Shown piece by piece: positions 48,901 to 59,965 of a stretch of 64,000 nucleotides of DNA. The translations under genes were made by a program, and so were the position numbers. The notes beneath the pieces were generated by a model. The model did not search any database. It had not been told where the DNA came from and saw nothing but the letters and a program-made list of their open reading frames with translations. Source of the stretch: Helopsaltes ochotensis (Eukaryota > Chordata > Aves > Passeriformes > Locustellidae); assembly GCA_013400155.1 (NCBI GenBank), contig VXBM01000563.1, positions 114,817 to 178,816 of the forward strand. The letters are read 5' to 3'. Each line of letters begins with the position of its first letter. Position 1 is the first letter of the stretch.

Positions 48901-51900
48901 TGTTGGTAAATCCAGCTTTATAAATAAGGTATGTGAGTGGTTTTTCCATAAATAATATTGAGATACAGTTTAATTAAAATAAGGTAACTTTTAAACAATT
49001 TGATATAGTTGTGGCAGTGTCTGATGAGTAAAGGTTGAATGAAATTCTTGGAGGAATAAATGGAAAATTATGATAGATTTCATTCTTAAAAATCCTTATC
49101 TTTTCCAAAGTAGCATCCAATTAGCATATTTTCTGATCGACAAATACTTACAGAGAAGCTAGAATAACCAATTTTTAGCTTTTTTTTTTCCCCCTGTAAA
49201 AAAGGAAGTGTATTATAATTGGGATATACTGCTTACAACTTCAGGGAATTTTAAATAAATGCGTGTGACTAAATCTTGTTTTAAGGTTACAAGAGCAGAT
49301 GTAGAAGTGCAGCCTTATGCCTTTACCACGAAATCTCTCTTTGTGGGACATATGGATTATAAGTATCTACGTTGGCAGGTAAGAACTGTCACTATTTTGC
49401 ATTTTCTTGAAAGAGTGAGCTGGTTATAGCCTGATTTGCGTTTTTGCCATGGGAGTTGCATTTTTGTGTCTTGATGAGACATGCTGTGTCTGACAGCTGC
49501 TGTGCAAGGTGCAGTGTGCCAAGTGAGGGCAGCAGTCAAAACCTGTTTTAAACCTGTACATGCATGGGTCTGTTTTCAGTTGGAGGTAGGATGGGAAATG
49601 GAATTATTGGCTAAAGCCAGATCACTTTTTATCACTCAAATTCTGGGCCAGGTTGGGGCAGCATTTTCCTTTCCTCTGCAATACTTGGAGTGTTGGTTAT
49701 GAAATCTCCTTTCATCTCCTATTTCTACATTTTCACATTCTCAGTTTGGCAGAGCTCACAGTCCTAATTGCGATTGAAAGGAAAAACCGTCGCTGTCTTA
49801 AAAAAGATAGTATTGATGAACAATCAAACACATGTTCTGCAATAGCGGGCTTAATGATGTTCATTTTAGGTAGTAGATACTCCTGGTATTTTGGATCACC
49901 CCCTGGAGGACAGGAACACCATTGAGATGCAGGCTATCACTGCCCTGGCACACCTGCGTGCTGCTGTGCTCTATGTGATGGATGTGTCTGAGCAGTGTGG
50001 GCATAGCCTGGAGGAGCAGATGGAGCTCTTCAGAAATATTAAGCCATTGTTTGCTAACAAGGTGAGTTTCATTCATGTTATTAACAAACCCCAGGGGTTT
50101 AGAACATGGTAACTTGAATTAAGATTTTTTTTTTTTGTCTTTTTATCAGCCACTTATAATTGTTGCAAACAAATGCGATGTGAAGAGGATTTCAGAACTT
50201 CCTGAGGAGAGTCAGGTTAGGATACTTCTCTCACCTCTTTGTCTTCTGATGATTGCAAAAATACTGTGTGTGCGTTGTGGGTGGTTATAATTTTTAGTGG
50301 GCAAAAACTTTTACCTGATCATTTCTTTACTGAACTGCTCTAACAGTGCAGTGGAAGGCAGCTTTGCAGGTCTCAACCCCCTCTTTCTTTAGTACTGTCA
50401 GTGTAGTCCTTGCCTGAATATTGTAAATGCCAAGCAGAAGGCAGGTTCATAATGGTTTCAGAAATCTCTGATGGTGAGAGAACTTTCAATTACTGCTGTA
50501 ATTTTAAGTTAGACAATAGCTTTACTCAATAATCCTTTCAGTGACAGTTAGACACAGTGAGCACTAGATCAAGAGGTGTCACTGAACAGTTGCAATAAAA
50601 GGTCCTGCAGACTTAATTTGATTGTATCTACAGATTAAAGCTCATAGAATTTGTGTTTCTCTCACTGGTTTTTTTTTTTTCCTTATGGGTCATTTATAGG
50701 TGCCTTTTAGAAAGTAGTTATTTGTATATAAAAGAAGAAAGAGATTAAATAGAACTGTGATTGTAAACTTTCCATCTTTTTAGAAACACCTTCTGTTAAA
50801 ATAGTAATGCATTGTATGTATTCATACTGGATTAAGATTTTTGGTCTTAGTGTATTGTAATATTAAGAAATGCACAGGATGTCATTATTTGGGATAATTT
50901 TTCAATTTTAGAAAAAATTTGAAGCTTTTGAAGCGGAAGGATTTTCTGTAATAGAGACAAGTACGCTAACTGAAGAAGGTGTAATCCAAGTTAAAACAGA
51001 GGTAGGTACATTCTCTTAGTTTCATCCCAATCAACAGCTAACATTTTGCTTCACTTGAATGAGTTTAACCTCAGTTAAACTGCATTATAGTGAAAAACTT
51101 CAAAAATGTTTTCCTTGTTGCGCCTCAATGAGCTTGGGTGAAAACGGAGTATAATATTTTTGGTTTTAGATTGTGATTTTTTTATGAGTCCTGTTAAAAA
51201 AATACGTATCTGCATGTGTATCTTCAAATGATGCTTTTAATATAAAATAATTTTATGCATTCTTGAGAGTTAGAGGTATAAGACAAAAAGAAAATAAGCT
51301 GTGAAGCCAAATATTTGGGATTGAATGCCTGCAGTGTCATATGCTGTATCCAAAAGGCTTTGTTCCTCACCTTACATTGCTGTGTGCACTTTCAGGCCTG
51401 TGACAGACTGTTGGCCCATCGTGTTGATACTAAAATGAAAGGAAACAAAGTGAATGAAATACTGAATAGATTACACTTGGCCATGCCAATCAAGAGAGAT
51501 AACAAGGTAGGCTACATGTTTACACTATTTAATATATTTCCCAGTACTTCTTAAGTAGGATAAGAATTCTGTCATTGCTGATCTGTGAACAGATTAATAG
51601 GATGAAGTTTTCTAATTTATTATCTGTAAGTGCCTTTCCTGATGTGAGCTTGGGATTTTGTATTCTGCAGAAATGCATTCCAGTGGAGCTGGTGATTTGT
51701 AGCAGTGTAAAAAAATTGATGTGAACTTCTTTTCCCTTTTTTATTGGGTTGGATTTATTCCAGGAGCGACTGCCTTTTATACCTGATGGAGTAGTAGCTC
51801 GTAAGAAACGCATGGAAGTAGACACTCCCAAGAGAAAATTGGTAAGTAGCATCTCTAAATCATGAAATCAGCAGCTGGATTTTAAATTTGCTATGTTAGT

Positions 51901-54900
51901 CCATAGCTCTAAATTAGATGGTATCTAAAAGCATGTATGTCTTTGCAGGAGAGAGATATTGAACTGGAAATGGGAGATGATTATATTTTGGATCTGCAGA
52001 GTAAGTATTAGATAAGAATCAGTATTGCCATAATTATTACTAAACAGTAAAGTGTGGCTATTTCAGCCTTAAGGGGGAATACCTAAACCTGACTCCTTTC
52101 AACTAATTGCCAGTGCCACCATTTCATTGCATACTATCCTTCTGTTCCAGAACTGGTGATCTTTAGTGATGTGTTTTGTGATGTCACTCAGTTGTTTCCC
52201 ATTTTGGAGTCACAGACATGAAACAGCTGGTCTGATGATTCAAGTGATTTTTTTCTTTCCATTCTGTATGGTAGTACTTCATAAATTTCCGATGCTCTCT
52301 TTGTTAAGAAAGTATCAATATTAAAAAAAATAATGTATATTGTGTTTCAGCTGGGTATTTGTTGCCTGGCATGTCTTGGGGCAGTGGGTCATGCCATAAC
52401 CGAACAATCTTTGGCAATAGGATGGAGATCAAAAATATTTGTGAATATAGCAGAGGTGCTGCTGCTGAACACTTCTTTTGTGTGTGTGTTCTGAGTGTCG
52501 CTTTTTGAGTCATGGAGCATTCTTTGAAATTAAGTTTTGTCTCTTTATCAACTTTTGTTGTATTTTTAAGAATACTGGGACTTAATGAATTCATCTGAGA
52601 AATATGATAAGATTCCAGAGATATGGGAAGGCCATAATATCCTTGACTACATTGATCCTGATATAATGAGAGTGAGTTTTCCATTTTTTGCTTTACACTT
52701 TTCTTTCCTCTTTATCTGTTATTTGTTTGACGTCAGTTACTCTTTGTAGATTAAAAAAAATGTATCCTGAGAACCTGGGGTTTTTTTGCATTGTCTGTAC
52801 TTGTCATGGGAAAAGATACTATTTTTTGAATGATCAAAGACAGAATTTCAGAGGAATGGAAAATTGCTTCACCTTGTCAGAGTGATGGTGATCTTATCTG
52901 TTCACTTCTAAAATAGGAGGTTTGCACTAGAAGTTATAGTTCTTTGCTCTTTGCAGCTACAGGAATGTAGCTATCAAAGTTTATGTATTTTTAGTAATAT
53001 GAAAATCATCCATCAGATTTATGTCTATGAAGGAAATGGATTGAATGCTCAATCTGTAACATTTTTATTTAATAACAGTCACTGTTTGGATTTCCTGATG
53101 GTTGTTAAGGAGGAGTGGTGAGTGCAGCCCACAGAGCCTGCCAGTTATGCAGTTGTGTTCCTGTGAATTGCTGATGTTCTGGACTCATGCTGCATGTCAG
53201 AAGAGAAGGGTTTTTCAGTCTGTTTCCAGAAAGGGCACAGCTCACAAGACAGTGGAGCTGCTTTCACACACTGCTTTGGGCAGCCACACAAATTTAGCCA
53301 AGTGATAATGTGAAGGAATGTAGTTCTGCCCAGCAGTGTGCCCGTGGGTTCACAGTAATCTATCCCCAGCTCCATTAGGTGCGGCTCAGTGTGGTTATCA
53401 GGTAGTGCAGTTCCATGGCCCAGGACCATGTACAAGTATAATATTGAGGATCGGAAGTCAAGGATCTGATCTCCATTTTACCTCTTCAAAATCCAAGAAA
53501 CTGGAAGAATTGGAGAAGGAAGAGGAGCTGAGAGAAGCTGCTGGAGAATATGACAGTGAACCAGAAAGTGAAGATGAAGAAATGGCAGAAATCAGACAAT
53601 TGGCAAGAAAGATCCGAGAAAAGAAGAAACTGAAAATCCTGCAGTCCAAAGAAAAAGACGTTCATGGTCCAAGGATGCCTAGAACAGCTAAAAAGGTGAG
53701 TGTAGAACATGTTCTGTAAAAACATGCTCTGTAATAAAATCTTGCTGGTATGTAACATCATCTTGAAAGCATGTGTCACTGTCAGGTAGTGGAACTGATG
53801 GCTTTCGCTCATGTTTGGCTCTTTCACTGCTTGCTTCCTTCTGTTCTCCCAGGAGTTCTGGTCATTGTTAGCTGGGGAGGGATAGTAGCTGTCACAATAG
53901 GACACAAAAGGAACACACGAACTTCATTAGCTTTCACAAGACAAAGAGCCCTGACTTTTCTTATCTGACCCCAATATATAGTATTTTCACCCAGACTATG
54001 GATTGGAGGATAAGATTGACACCCCTTCAACCACATTGGTCAAACCAAAAGTCCATCATTTGTCCCCTCAGGAGAGGAATGAAAAACATACTTGCATTAA
54101 TATAAACATTACTTCTATTTATAACACTCGTGTGAGAAAGAACTCAGAAACTATGAAAACATCAGAAGGCTAAAAAACCAGGGCAACAAGTAGCCTTTTT
54201 TTTTTTTTGTGTCACATAAAGGCATCTTCTGTAAAACTCCATATATATTGCAGAAAAAGGTTTTAATAATATGATTCAGTTTGTTTAACTGGAGTGTTTC
54301 ATTGTATATAGTCTGTTTGCTTAAAATTCAAATAATTACAAGAATTAGATAATTACTTAAAATCACAATCGCATAAAATTTATTATGGGTTCTGGAAAAG
54401 GTGATGTGTCTTTTTGGTAGCCAAGTATCACTCTTTCTGATGGCAGAGCCTCTTATGACCAGTCCAGGACAATTGCAAAGTAATAAACTGATAACTAGAC
54501 ATTTTGAGAAAATGAATCTAGCTGCTGTTGCCCCAAAATCTCTTACCTTCTCCAGAGTGCCTTTTGGGAGAAAAGAAAACATTTTTGACAGAACTACTTC
54601 TCCTTGTCAGCTTCCCCCCAAAAAGGAAAACTAATTACAGGATCTTTAGGAAATGCTGGGCCATTGCTGTGAAGGAGAATTTATGGGTGCAAAAAAATAA
54701 GTTGCAAAAAATGAAATGTGAAGGTAGGACGTCAATGACCTGCTTGTGGATGTGATAAGGCCAGGAATATATAGTGAATATAATGGACTTGTGGTGATAT
54801 ATTGAGACAAAAAGTAAGGTGGAAGGATTTTTTTGAAAGAAACTTATTTTCCTAACTTTGTTTTTACAGGTCCAGAGGAAGGTGTTAGAGAAAGAAATGA

Positions 54901-56802
54901 CTGATCTTGGACTTGACATGACGAATAAAGATGATGTAAGTTTTTGCTAATTAAACATAATATTTATCTAAAAGAGACTTAAATTTCTTTGAGCACAGTT
55001 GAAATGCTTAATAAAGTTACCACAAGAGAGAGGTGGGATCTATTAAGGATGCTGCAGATGAGGCAGTTGGTACTGGAATTTTTTGAGTAATGTGATCAAA
55101 CCACCTTGGATAAGCTGAAAAATTAGCATTTCTCAAGAATCATATACACATGTGCACTGCTTTCTTGGAATTTGTGTAGGATTCAAGAACAGGCTTGGCT
55201 AAGCATGCTTCTTAATTTTCAAGTCTGCTTTGTTGGATGGGACTCTACTATGTCAGAAATAGTAATAGGGACAGATCAGGCCTATCTTTTTATAGTTCAT
55301 TAATTCCATGAGCTGTAATTGAATTTTTTGAGGGCAGCTGGCATCTTTGAATGTAAGACAGATAAAGTACTTCATCAGAGACTGGCCTTCAGGAGACATT
55401 TTATTGTAACAAAAATGAAAAAGAACCAAAGCATTATGTAGAGCAAATCCAGGAGCATTACAACTTCCCTGGATCTTGAGATCTCTAATTCTTTAGCTAA
55501 ACAAGGAATTAAGAAACACAAACTGTTGCCATTACACATCTGAAGCAAGCATTTATGGTTCTCAGAGCTGCCATGCCATGTTGATGTAGGAGCAATGTAG
55601 GAATGTAGTACTTGTGCTATAACATGATCAGTCTTCATGTCTGAAATTCTTCAGGGCTTTGTCTGGTACACAGGACACTAATCAGGGTAGGTTTCATCTG
55701 TTGCAAAACTGCTTAGGTGTTGCTGTCCATTAATTTGTATTTTTTATTGATTACTTCTAAGTCTACTCCACCCAAAGCGAAAAGAAAAAGCCAGTTAGTA
55801 ACTGTGGAGGAAAACAAGCTGATATTCACTGAGTGTTCCTGTAGGACAGAGAGGCAGTGACCGACAGCTGTCAAGATCTTTACCTTACTATGGAACAATC
55901 AATATAATTTATCAGAGCAATCCTCTTCCTGTTTTTCCTATTACTCTGATTAGAAATGAGCTGATTGTTTCTGGCTGTGAAGGTTAAATGATGTTTTCCA
56001 TTTCAGGCCCATTACGTGAGGAGGTCGCGCAGTACCACCAGGAAACGTAAACGGGAGGAGTCCGAAACCCCCAGGTCGGCGTCGCGCAGCCGCAGCTGCT
56101 CTCGCACGCCACGGGACGTGTCTGGCCTCCGGGATGAGAAGGTTTGTCATTCATCTCTGTTCACCTGTTTGGCAGCTAAAGCAGCGTGGTTGTACCCAGA
56201 CCAGCTCCTGGGAGACTTCAGGATAGGCTGGTTACGTTTGGCCAGAGTCTGTGTTTGGTGTCCCTGCAGCTTCATCACCTTTTCATTTGGACTCCAAAGT
56301 CTCTCTACTTCCTTCATACAAAAAACATGTAATAATACACACCAAGGAAGTACATTTTAATTCTTGTCTCTAAATGCAAGTCTGAAGGAAGAATTCGGCA
56401 AACTGTGGAGTATCACCTTTAGTAAGTGGGGAATTCCAGGGACAGCATGATGCTGTGTACTGGAAAGTTTTGCTAAGGAGGGTTAGTGTCACTTTGATAG
56501 TGTCACAGTTGATACTGTGACTATACTCTAGATTCGGTGTCAATGTCCTTGATAAAACCATCCAGCTTAGTGGGTTTTTAAAGGTAAAGCTTGTTACCTG
56601 AATTACTGAGGAAGTTACTCTGCATGTTTGTTTGTTTATTTTTAAATAGATGGTGAAGAAAGTCAAGATCATGGCAAAGAAAGCTCAAAAGAAAATGAAT
56701 CGCCTGGGCAGGAAAGGAGAGGCAGACAGACATATATTTAACTTGAAGCCAAGACATCTGCTGGCTGGGAAGAGAAAATCTGGTAAAACACAGAGAAGAT
56801 AA
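45895..56802 (+). CDS. GTPBP4: GTPBP4 (NOG1), nucleolar GTPase of 60S ribosome assembly
   Basis: Seventeen coding exons joined by GT-AG introns give 1,896 nt, 631 residues (human protein 634). NOG1 is an OBG-class GTPase of pre-60S particles in the nucleolus. The order is an N-terminal helical domain (about 1-165), the G domain with G1 GYPNVGKS (175-182), G2 TT (201-202), G3 DTPG (221-224), the family signature [14 protein letters not shown]4 NKCD (289-292) and a G5 region TSTLT (320-324), then a charged, coiled C-terminal tail with basic nuclear signals. All key residues are intact. Start: the ATG at 45895 has G at -3 and +4 and gives [12 protein letters not shown], as in orthologues. Introns of 77, 88 and 107 bp are bird-like. 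Convergent with IDI1. Exons: 45895-45942, 46604-46774, 47912-48015, 48093-48229, 48828-48928, 49286-49378, 49870-50061, 50150-50215, 50912-51001, 51396-51506, 51764-51841, 51949-52000, 52571-52671, 53498-53695, 54870-54935, 56007-56141, 56650-56802. Confidence 0.97.
46604..46774 (+). CDS. GTPBP4: GTPBP4 coding exon 2
   Basis: Residues 17-73, between TTGCAG and GAT|GTAAGT. Encodes the very conserved, basic N-terminal helical segment ([19 protein letters not shown]) that contacts the pre-60S particle in family structures. Phase 0 both ends. Confidence 0.96.
47912..48015 (+). CDS. GTPBP4: GTPBP4 coding exon 3
   Basis: Residues 74-107 plus two bases of Asn108 ([20 protein letters not shown] and onward). 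Donor AA|GTAAGG; a 77-bp intron follows, among the shortest in the gene. Confidence 0.96.
48093..48229 (+). CDS. GTPBP4: GTPBP4 coding exon 4
   Basis: Completes Asn108 and runs to the first base of Val154 ([20 protein letters not shown], then [10 protein letters not shown]): the last helices before the GTPase domain. The donor is CAAG|GTTGGT, a weaker consensus, but the phase and the match to exon 5 fix it. Confidence 0.95.
48828..48928 (+). CDS. GTPBP4: GTPBP4 coding exon 5 (P-loop)
   Basis: Residues 154-187. Contains the start of the G domain and the G1/Walker A motif GYPNVGKSS, which binds the GTP phosphates. Acceptor ATTTCAG, donor AAG|GTATGT. Confidence 0.97.
49286..49378 (+). CDS. GTPBP4: GTPBP4 coding exon 6 (switch I)
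   Basis: Residues 188-218 ([20 protein letters not shown], ending YLRWQ). Carries the G2 threonines of switch I in FTTKSL. Phase 0 both ends. Confidence 0.96.
49870..50061 (+). CDS. GTPBP4: GTPBP4 coding exon 7 (DTPG, family signature)
   Basis: Residues 219-282. Starts [20 protein letters not shown], combining G3 (switch II) with the NOG1 signature, then [16 protein letters not shown]. Donor AAG|GTGAGT. Confidence 0.97.
50150..50215 (+). CDS. GTPBP4: GTPBP4 coding exon 8 (NKCD)
   Basis: Only 22 codons, residues 283-304 ([20 protein letters not shown]). Includes the G4 NKCD motif for guanine recognition. The preceding intron is 88 bp with a long T-run before TATCAG. Confidence 0.96.
50912..51001 (+). 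CDS. GTPBP4: GTPBP4 coding exon 9 (G5)
   Basis: Residues 305-334 ([30 protein letters not shown]). Completes the GTPase fold with the G5-type TSTLT loop. Confidence 0.95.
51396..51506 (+). CDS. GTPBP4: GTPBP4 coding exon 10
   Basis: Residues 335-371 ([37 protein letters not shown]): the conserved linker after the G domain. Acceptor CTTTCAG, donor AAG|GTAGGC. Confidence 0.95.
51764..51841 (+). CDS. GTPBP4: GTPBP4 coding exon 11
   Basis: Residues 372-397 ([26 protein letters not shown]). The C-terminal few residues differ from human (TPKRKL versus EESRKKR), a tolerated variable spot. Confidence 0.94.
51949..52000 (+). CDS. GTPBP4: GTPBP4 coding exon 12
   Basis: Residues 398-414 plus one base of Lys415 ([17 protein letters not shown]), strictly conserved. 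Preceded by a 107-bp intron; donor A|GTAAGT. Confidence 0.95.
52571..52671 (+). CDS. GTPBP4: GTPBP4 coding exon 13
   Basis: Completes Lys415 and runs to Arg448 ([33 protein letters not shown]). Acceptor TTTTTAAG, donor AGA|GTGAGT. Confidence 0.94.
53498..53695 (+). CDS. GTPBP4: GTPBP4 coding exon 14 (acidic coiled coil)
   Basis: Residues 449-514: [20 protein letters not shown], an acidic patch ([12 protein letters not shown]), then lysine-rich [16 protein letters not shown] and PRMPRTAKK. The reading frame stays open about 170 bp upstream of the acceptor. The acceptor AAATCCAAG is weak and was placed by homology to the human junction. Confidence 0.92.
53733..53738 (+). terminator. intronic AATAAA after GTPBP4 exon 14
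   Basis: AATAAA only 38 nt past the exon 14 donor, with GT-rich sequence (CTGGTATGT, GCATGTGTCACTG) following. Read-through of the donor adds VSVEHVL and a TAA before the signal, so a truncated polyadenylated isoform is possible. Confidence 0.35.
54870..54935 (+). CDS. GTPBP4: GTPBP4 coding exon 15
   Basis: Twenty-two codons, residues 515-536 ([22 protein letters not shown]). Acceptor TTTTTACAG, donor GAT|GTAAGT; flanked by introns of 1.17 and 1.07 kb. Confidence 0.94.
56007..56141 (+). CDS. GTPBP4: GTPBP4 coding exon 16 (RS/basic tail)
   Basis: Residues 537-581: basic and serine-rich ([36 protein letters not shown]), containing nuclear/nucleolar targeting-type clusters. Notably CpG-rich relative to its introns. 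Confidence 0.95.
56650..56802 (+). CDS. GTPBP4: GTPBP4 coding exon 17 and stop
   Basis: Residues 582-631 and TAA: lysine-rich start ([20 protein letters not shown]), the conserved [20 protein letters not shown], and a basic end ([10 protein letters not shown]). Confidence 0.96.
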   Translation: MVKKVKIMAKKAQKKMNRLGRKGEADRHIFNLKPRHLLAGKRKSGKTQRR

Positions 56803-56864
56803 GCAGTCTTCTGAATCAAAATTAAAAACTAATCAAAAATCAAAAAATTAATTTTTAAATCAAA

Positions 56865-56879
56865 ATTAAATTTATTAAA
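56865..56879 (+). terminator. GTPBP4: probable GTPBP4 poly(A) signals
   Basis: Two ATTAAA hexamers (56865-56870 and 56874-56879), 63-77 nt after the stop codon, in an A-rich 3' UTR built of repeated AATCAAAA phrases; TTTCTAGTCC and T/GT-rich sequence follow. An AATAAA farther on (57725-57730) is an alternative distal site. Confidence 0.5.
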
Positions 56880-59050
56880 ACTCATTTCTAGTCCTATCGT
56901 CCTTTTGGTAATAATTGGTATTTAGGTGTGTGTTTTATGTTAGTGGTTAAGATACTTCAAGTTCAGTACTTCAATACCTTGATGTTGTAGTTCCAAGCAA
57001 TACCATGAGAAATTTCTCAATTCTAGTGGCAGAAACATTTACAAACAGACATAAAAAAATACTTTCTTCTATATTCTTTCTTCTGTATTCTTATTCCTGA
57101 CTTTCATGTATCAGTAAATTGTTTATATTCCTATACAAAACTAATTTAAAATGAGGTTAGATCTAGAAATGTGAACACTTTGTTCAACTCCCATTAATTA
57201 AAAATGCCTGGGTTCAGTAAGGTCTGGATTGCTGCATGCAAGTAATCCTTTGTGATGAGCTTATGTTGCTGGTGACGGCTGAAATGGGCGGGGAAGGAAC
57301 GGGAGAGCATCAAGAACTACACAAAGTTCATGTTTGTGCACTGAAGCACAGGAGCAGTGGTGCCACTTTACTAAGCCTTAGTAACAACCTGAAACAGCAG
57401 GGGCAGAGAAGGCTACACCTTACAACTTCAAATATTTCAGATTAATATTAATATTTCAGATACATAGAATGAGGATCAGACTGAAATTTTGTGCCAAGCA
57501 CATGCTACTCTCATCCTTGGCTTAAGACATTTTCTCTTCAGGACCTGATAGACAAAATTCTGTATCTGCTCAAGACAAAATATATTGTCAAATGTGAAAG
57601 ATTTCCTTTTTTGTCCCTATCTAGTCAATGATTACGTAGAGGTTTGTAAGATGATGCATTTCAAACGTGTTGCTTGACAGTACACTTCAAATCCGTATTA
57701 AAAATGAACACACATCCCCAAAAAAATAAAGGGGAAGAAAGAACCTTCAAACCCACTACATTTTGAAATACAAGCAGTAACTGTTCAGATGTCAGCTTCC
57801 ACAGCACATGTAAGTCTCCAGAGTTCCTCTCATCTACTTTGTGTAGTAAATTCAGAATTAAAGCATACTGTAATGCTGCAAAGACCAGTATCAAGAAAAA
57901 CTTTCAAGGGACTTTAAGGAACTGCTTAGCAAACCTTTTCTTTCAGCATCTGTGTGCACAGGACTTCTTCAGGATCTGGTTTGCCAGCTTTTGCTGCAAG
58001 CTGAACTAGAAAAACAGAACATTTTTCTAGTAGTTCTGTGCCCTGCTGCCCTGCCCACATCGTGCTGTTTCAGTGGTGGTTAACGGGCAGGGTGGTGCTT
58101 AGAGTGTGACAATGACAGAGATTATTCTCATGAGGCTTTATGTCTGAAAAGAAAACAACAGGCCAGGGTTTAGGCAAGGTGTTTTAATTATAAAGTTAAA
58201 TTCAGAAAATATTTGAGAACTTCTCCATTGCCTACAGCTGGGTAACATGGATGATTGCACTGAATTCAAGAGAGCTGCTACGTCACATCATTGTTCCTTC
58301 ACCTGATATTATTTGCTTTGAAACAATACTTTGATTCTGGCCAATGCACAGCAAATTTGGCTCTAAACTCTCAAAGTATTGAATGACTGGAGGTGCTGGT
58401 ACATGGAAGCTTCAGTGCTGCAGTCACAACAGGGATGAGAAAGAAACCTTGACCACTGGAAAAATTTAACTTTACCCCAAATCCAGACACAGAATTGTTA
58501 CAACAATGCCCTAAACCAGGACACCAGGTTTACTTATAAGTGGTATGACAAACATCCTATTTCATCAGGCTCTGGGAGAACTTAAAAAATCGAGTTTGAG
58601 TAGTGTGCTAACAAGAAATCCCAAATGTTTTTGAGGACCCTCTGCCTAGTCTATAACTAAAATTTAAGCACCCTTGTGTGTTTGTCTTATTTTAAAAGCC
58701 TCCTAAGTTACTAGTAATTGATAGACTGCATGATGGAAAAAGATTAGCTCTGGTACAATTTCTAATTAACTGACATCAAGACCCAGTGTAAGCCCACAAA
58801 TTGTCAGTCTTGAGTTTTGGAGTTCAGTGGGTTTGAGTTGTCTGGGAAGGACTATTAGAGGAAAAGCCCTTGTATCTGGATGCCTTTGTTTTCTGGAAAA
58901 TGGAGAAGAGCCATTTAGAGCAGATCCTGTCTCCTAAGACAGACTACTGACATTTACATTTGCTGTAACCCTTTTTTAAATTTCAGATGTCCAGTACTCA
59001 GCCATCAACTAATCAGAAAAGCCTGGTGGGGCAAAAAACCCCAAGCACTG
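56880..59050. other. spacer between convergent GTPBP4 and IDI1 3' ends
   Basis: AT-rich, with no exon seen. Contains a + strand AATAAA at 57725-57730 that could end a longer GTPBP4 transcript. Open frames are under 80 codons and look random. Confidence 0.55.
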
Positions 59051-59056
59051 TTTATT
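59051..59056 (-). terminator. IDI1: possible IDI1 poly(A) signal
   Basis: AATAAA on the minus strand, about 590 nt beyond the IDI1 stop codon; it would define a 3' UTR of ordinary length. Assigned by orientation and distance only. Confidence 0.45.
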
Positions 59057-59647
59057 ATCTAAAGTTTTAACACATACGTCAGCACTTCAAAGTCAAACTT
59101 ACTCCACACAGGCAATCCAATTACTTAAGCTTTTATGGGTTTGGTTAATTATAGAGTACAGTAGCTGAAGAGATTTTCTTTCTGCAATTAAAAATAATCC
59201 TGATTACTTTGAACTGGTTTTTTTTTTTCTTCTGGCAATTGGTCTTCTCAACATCACAGCAGAGCCCAGTCATGTGTAGTCACTATTTAAGGCATGGTTA
59301 AGTTCAATGGGAACACCCCAGTGCTGCCTGAGCTGGGAGGAGGTGCCTGGGCTCCCTCCCAGCTGTGCAGGGCACACAGGGGCTGAGGAGCCTTCACCAG
59401 GCAATGGAGGAAGAGGAACCCGGGGGTTTCATGCTACTGTGACCCATTTTACATGAGACCTGAACAGGCCCAAGAGAACCAAGGATGAGGGGGACGAGGT
59501 GACAAAGAAGAAAAAACATTGGCTATGACAACATCTGTATAAACTAAACATGCTCCATGTGGACCATTCTCTGCACTTAGGTCGTGATTTATCAGTTAAT
59601 GAGACAACACAGCATTGCTAGCCTTTAGCACCTTTTATCCCAGCTAT

Positions 59648-59965
59648 TCACATTCGGTGTATTTTTTCATGCTCAACAAATTTGTTCAAGTTATTCAAGT
59701 TATCCCACCACTTAAAAAGAAAGGTCTCTGCTATCAGCTTGAACCATGGAGTAATCTTAACTTCATTCCTGGCAGCTTTGTCCAAGAGCTGTTTCAGTTC
59801 TTTCTGTGTCACGTAGCAGTGGCTTTGGATCTCGTTGGGGTCGGGGTTCAGTGTCACATCCTTCTGCACAAATAAGATGTAGTCTATCTCATGCTCTCCC
59901 CAGATCCCATCAGACTTAGCCTTGTAGTGAATTCGTGTCAGGTACAAGATTTCTTCTGGAGTTAC
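59648..59965 (-). CDS. IDI1: IDI1 last coding exon
   Basis: Residues 123-227 and TGA. Begins VTPEEILYLTRIHYKAKSDG, holds the catalytic Glu in GEHEIDYI and the FLFKWWDNLNNLNKFVEHEK end. Acceptor TTTTGGTTGTAG. Confidence 0.97.
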   Translation of the reverse strand, partial: VTPEEILYLTRIHYKAKSDGIWGEHEIDYILFVQKDVTLNPDPNEIQSHCYVTQKELKQLLDKAARNEVKITPWFKLIAETFLFKWWDNLNNLNKFVEHEKIHRM

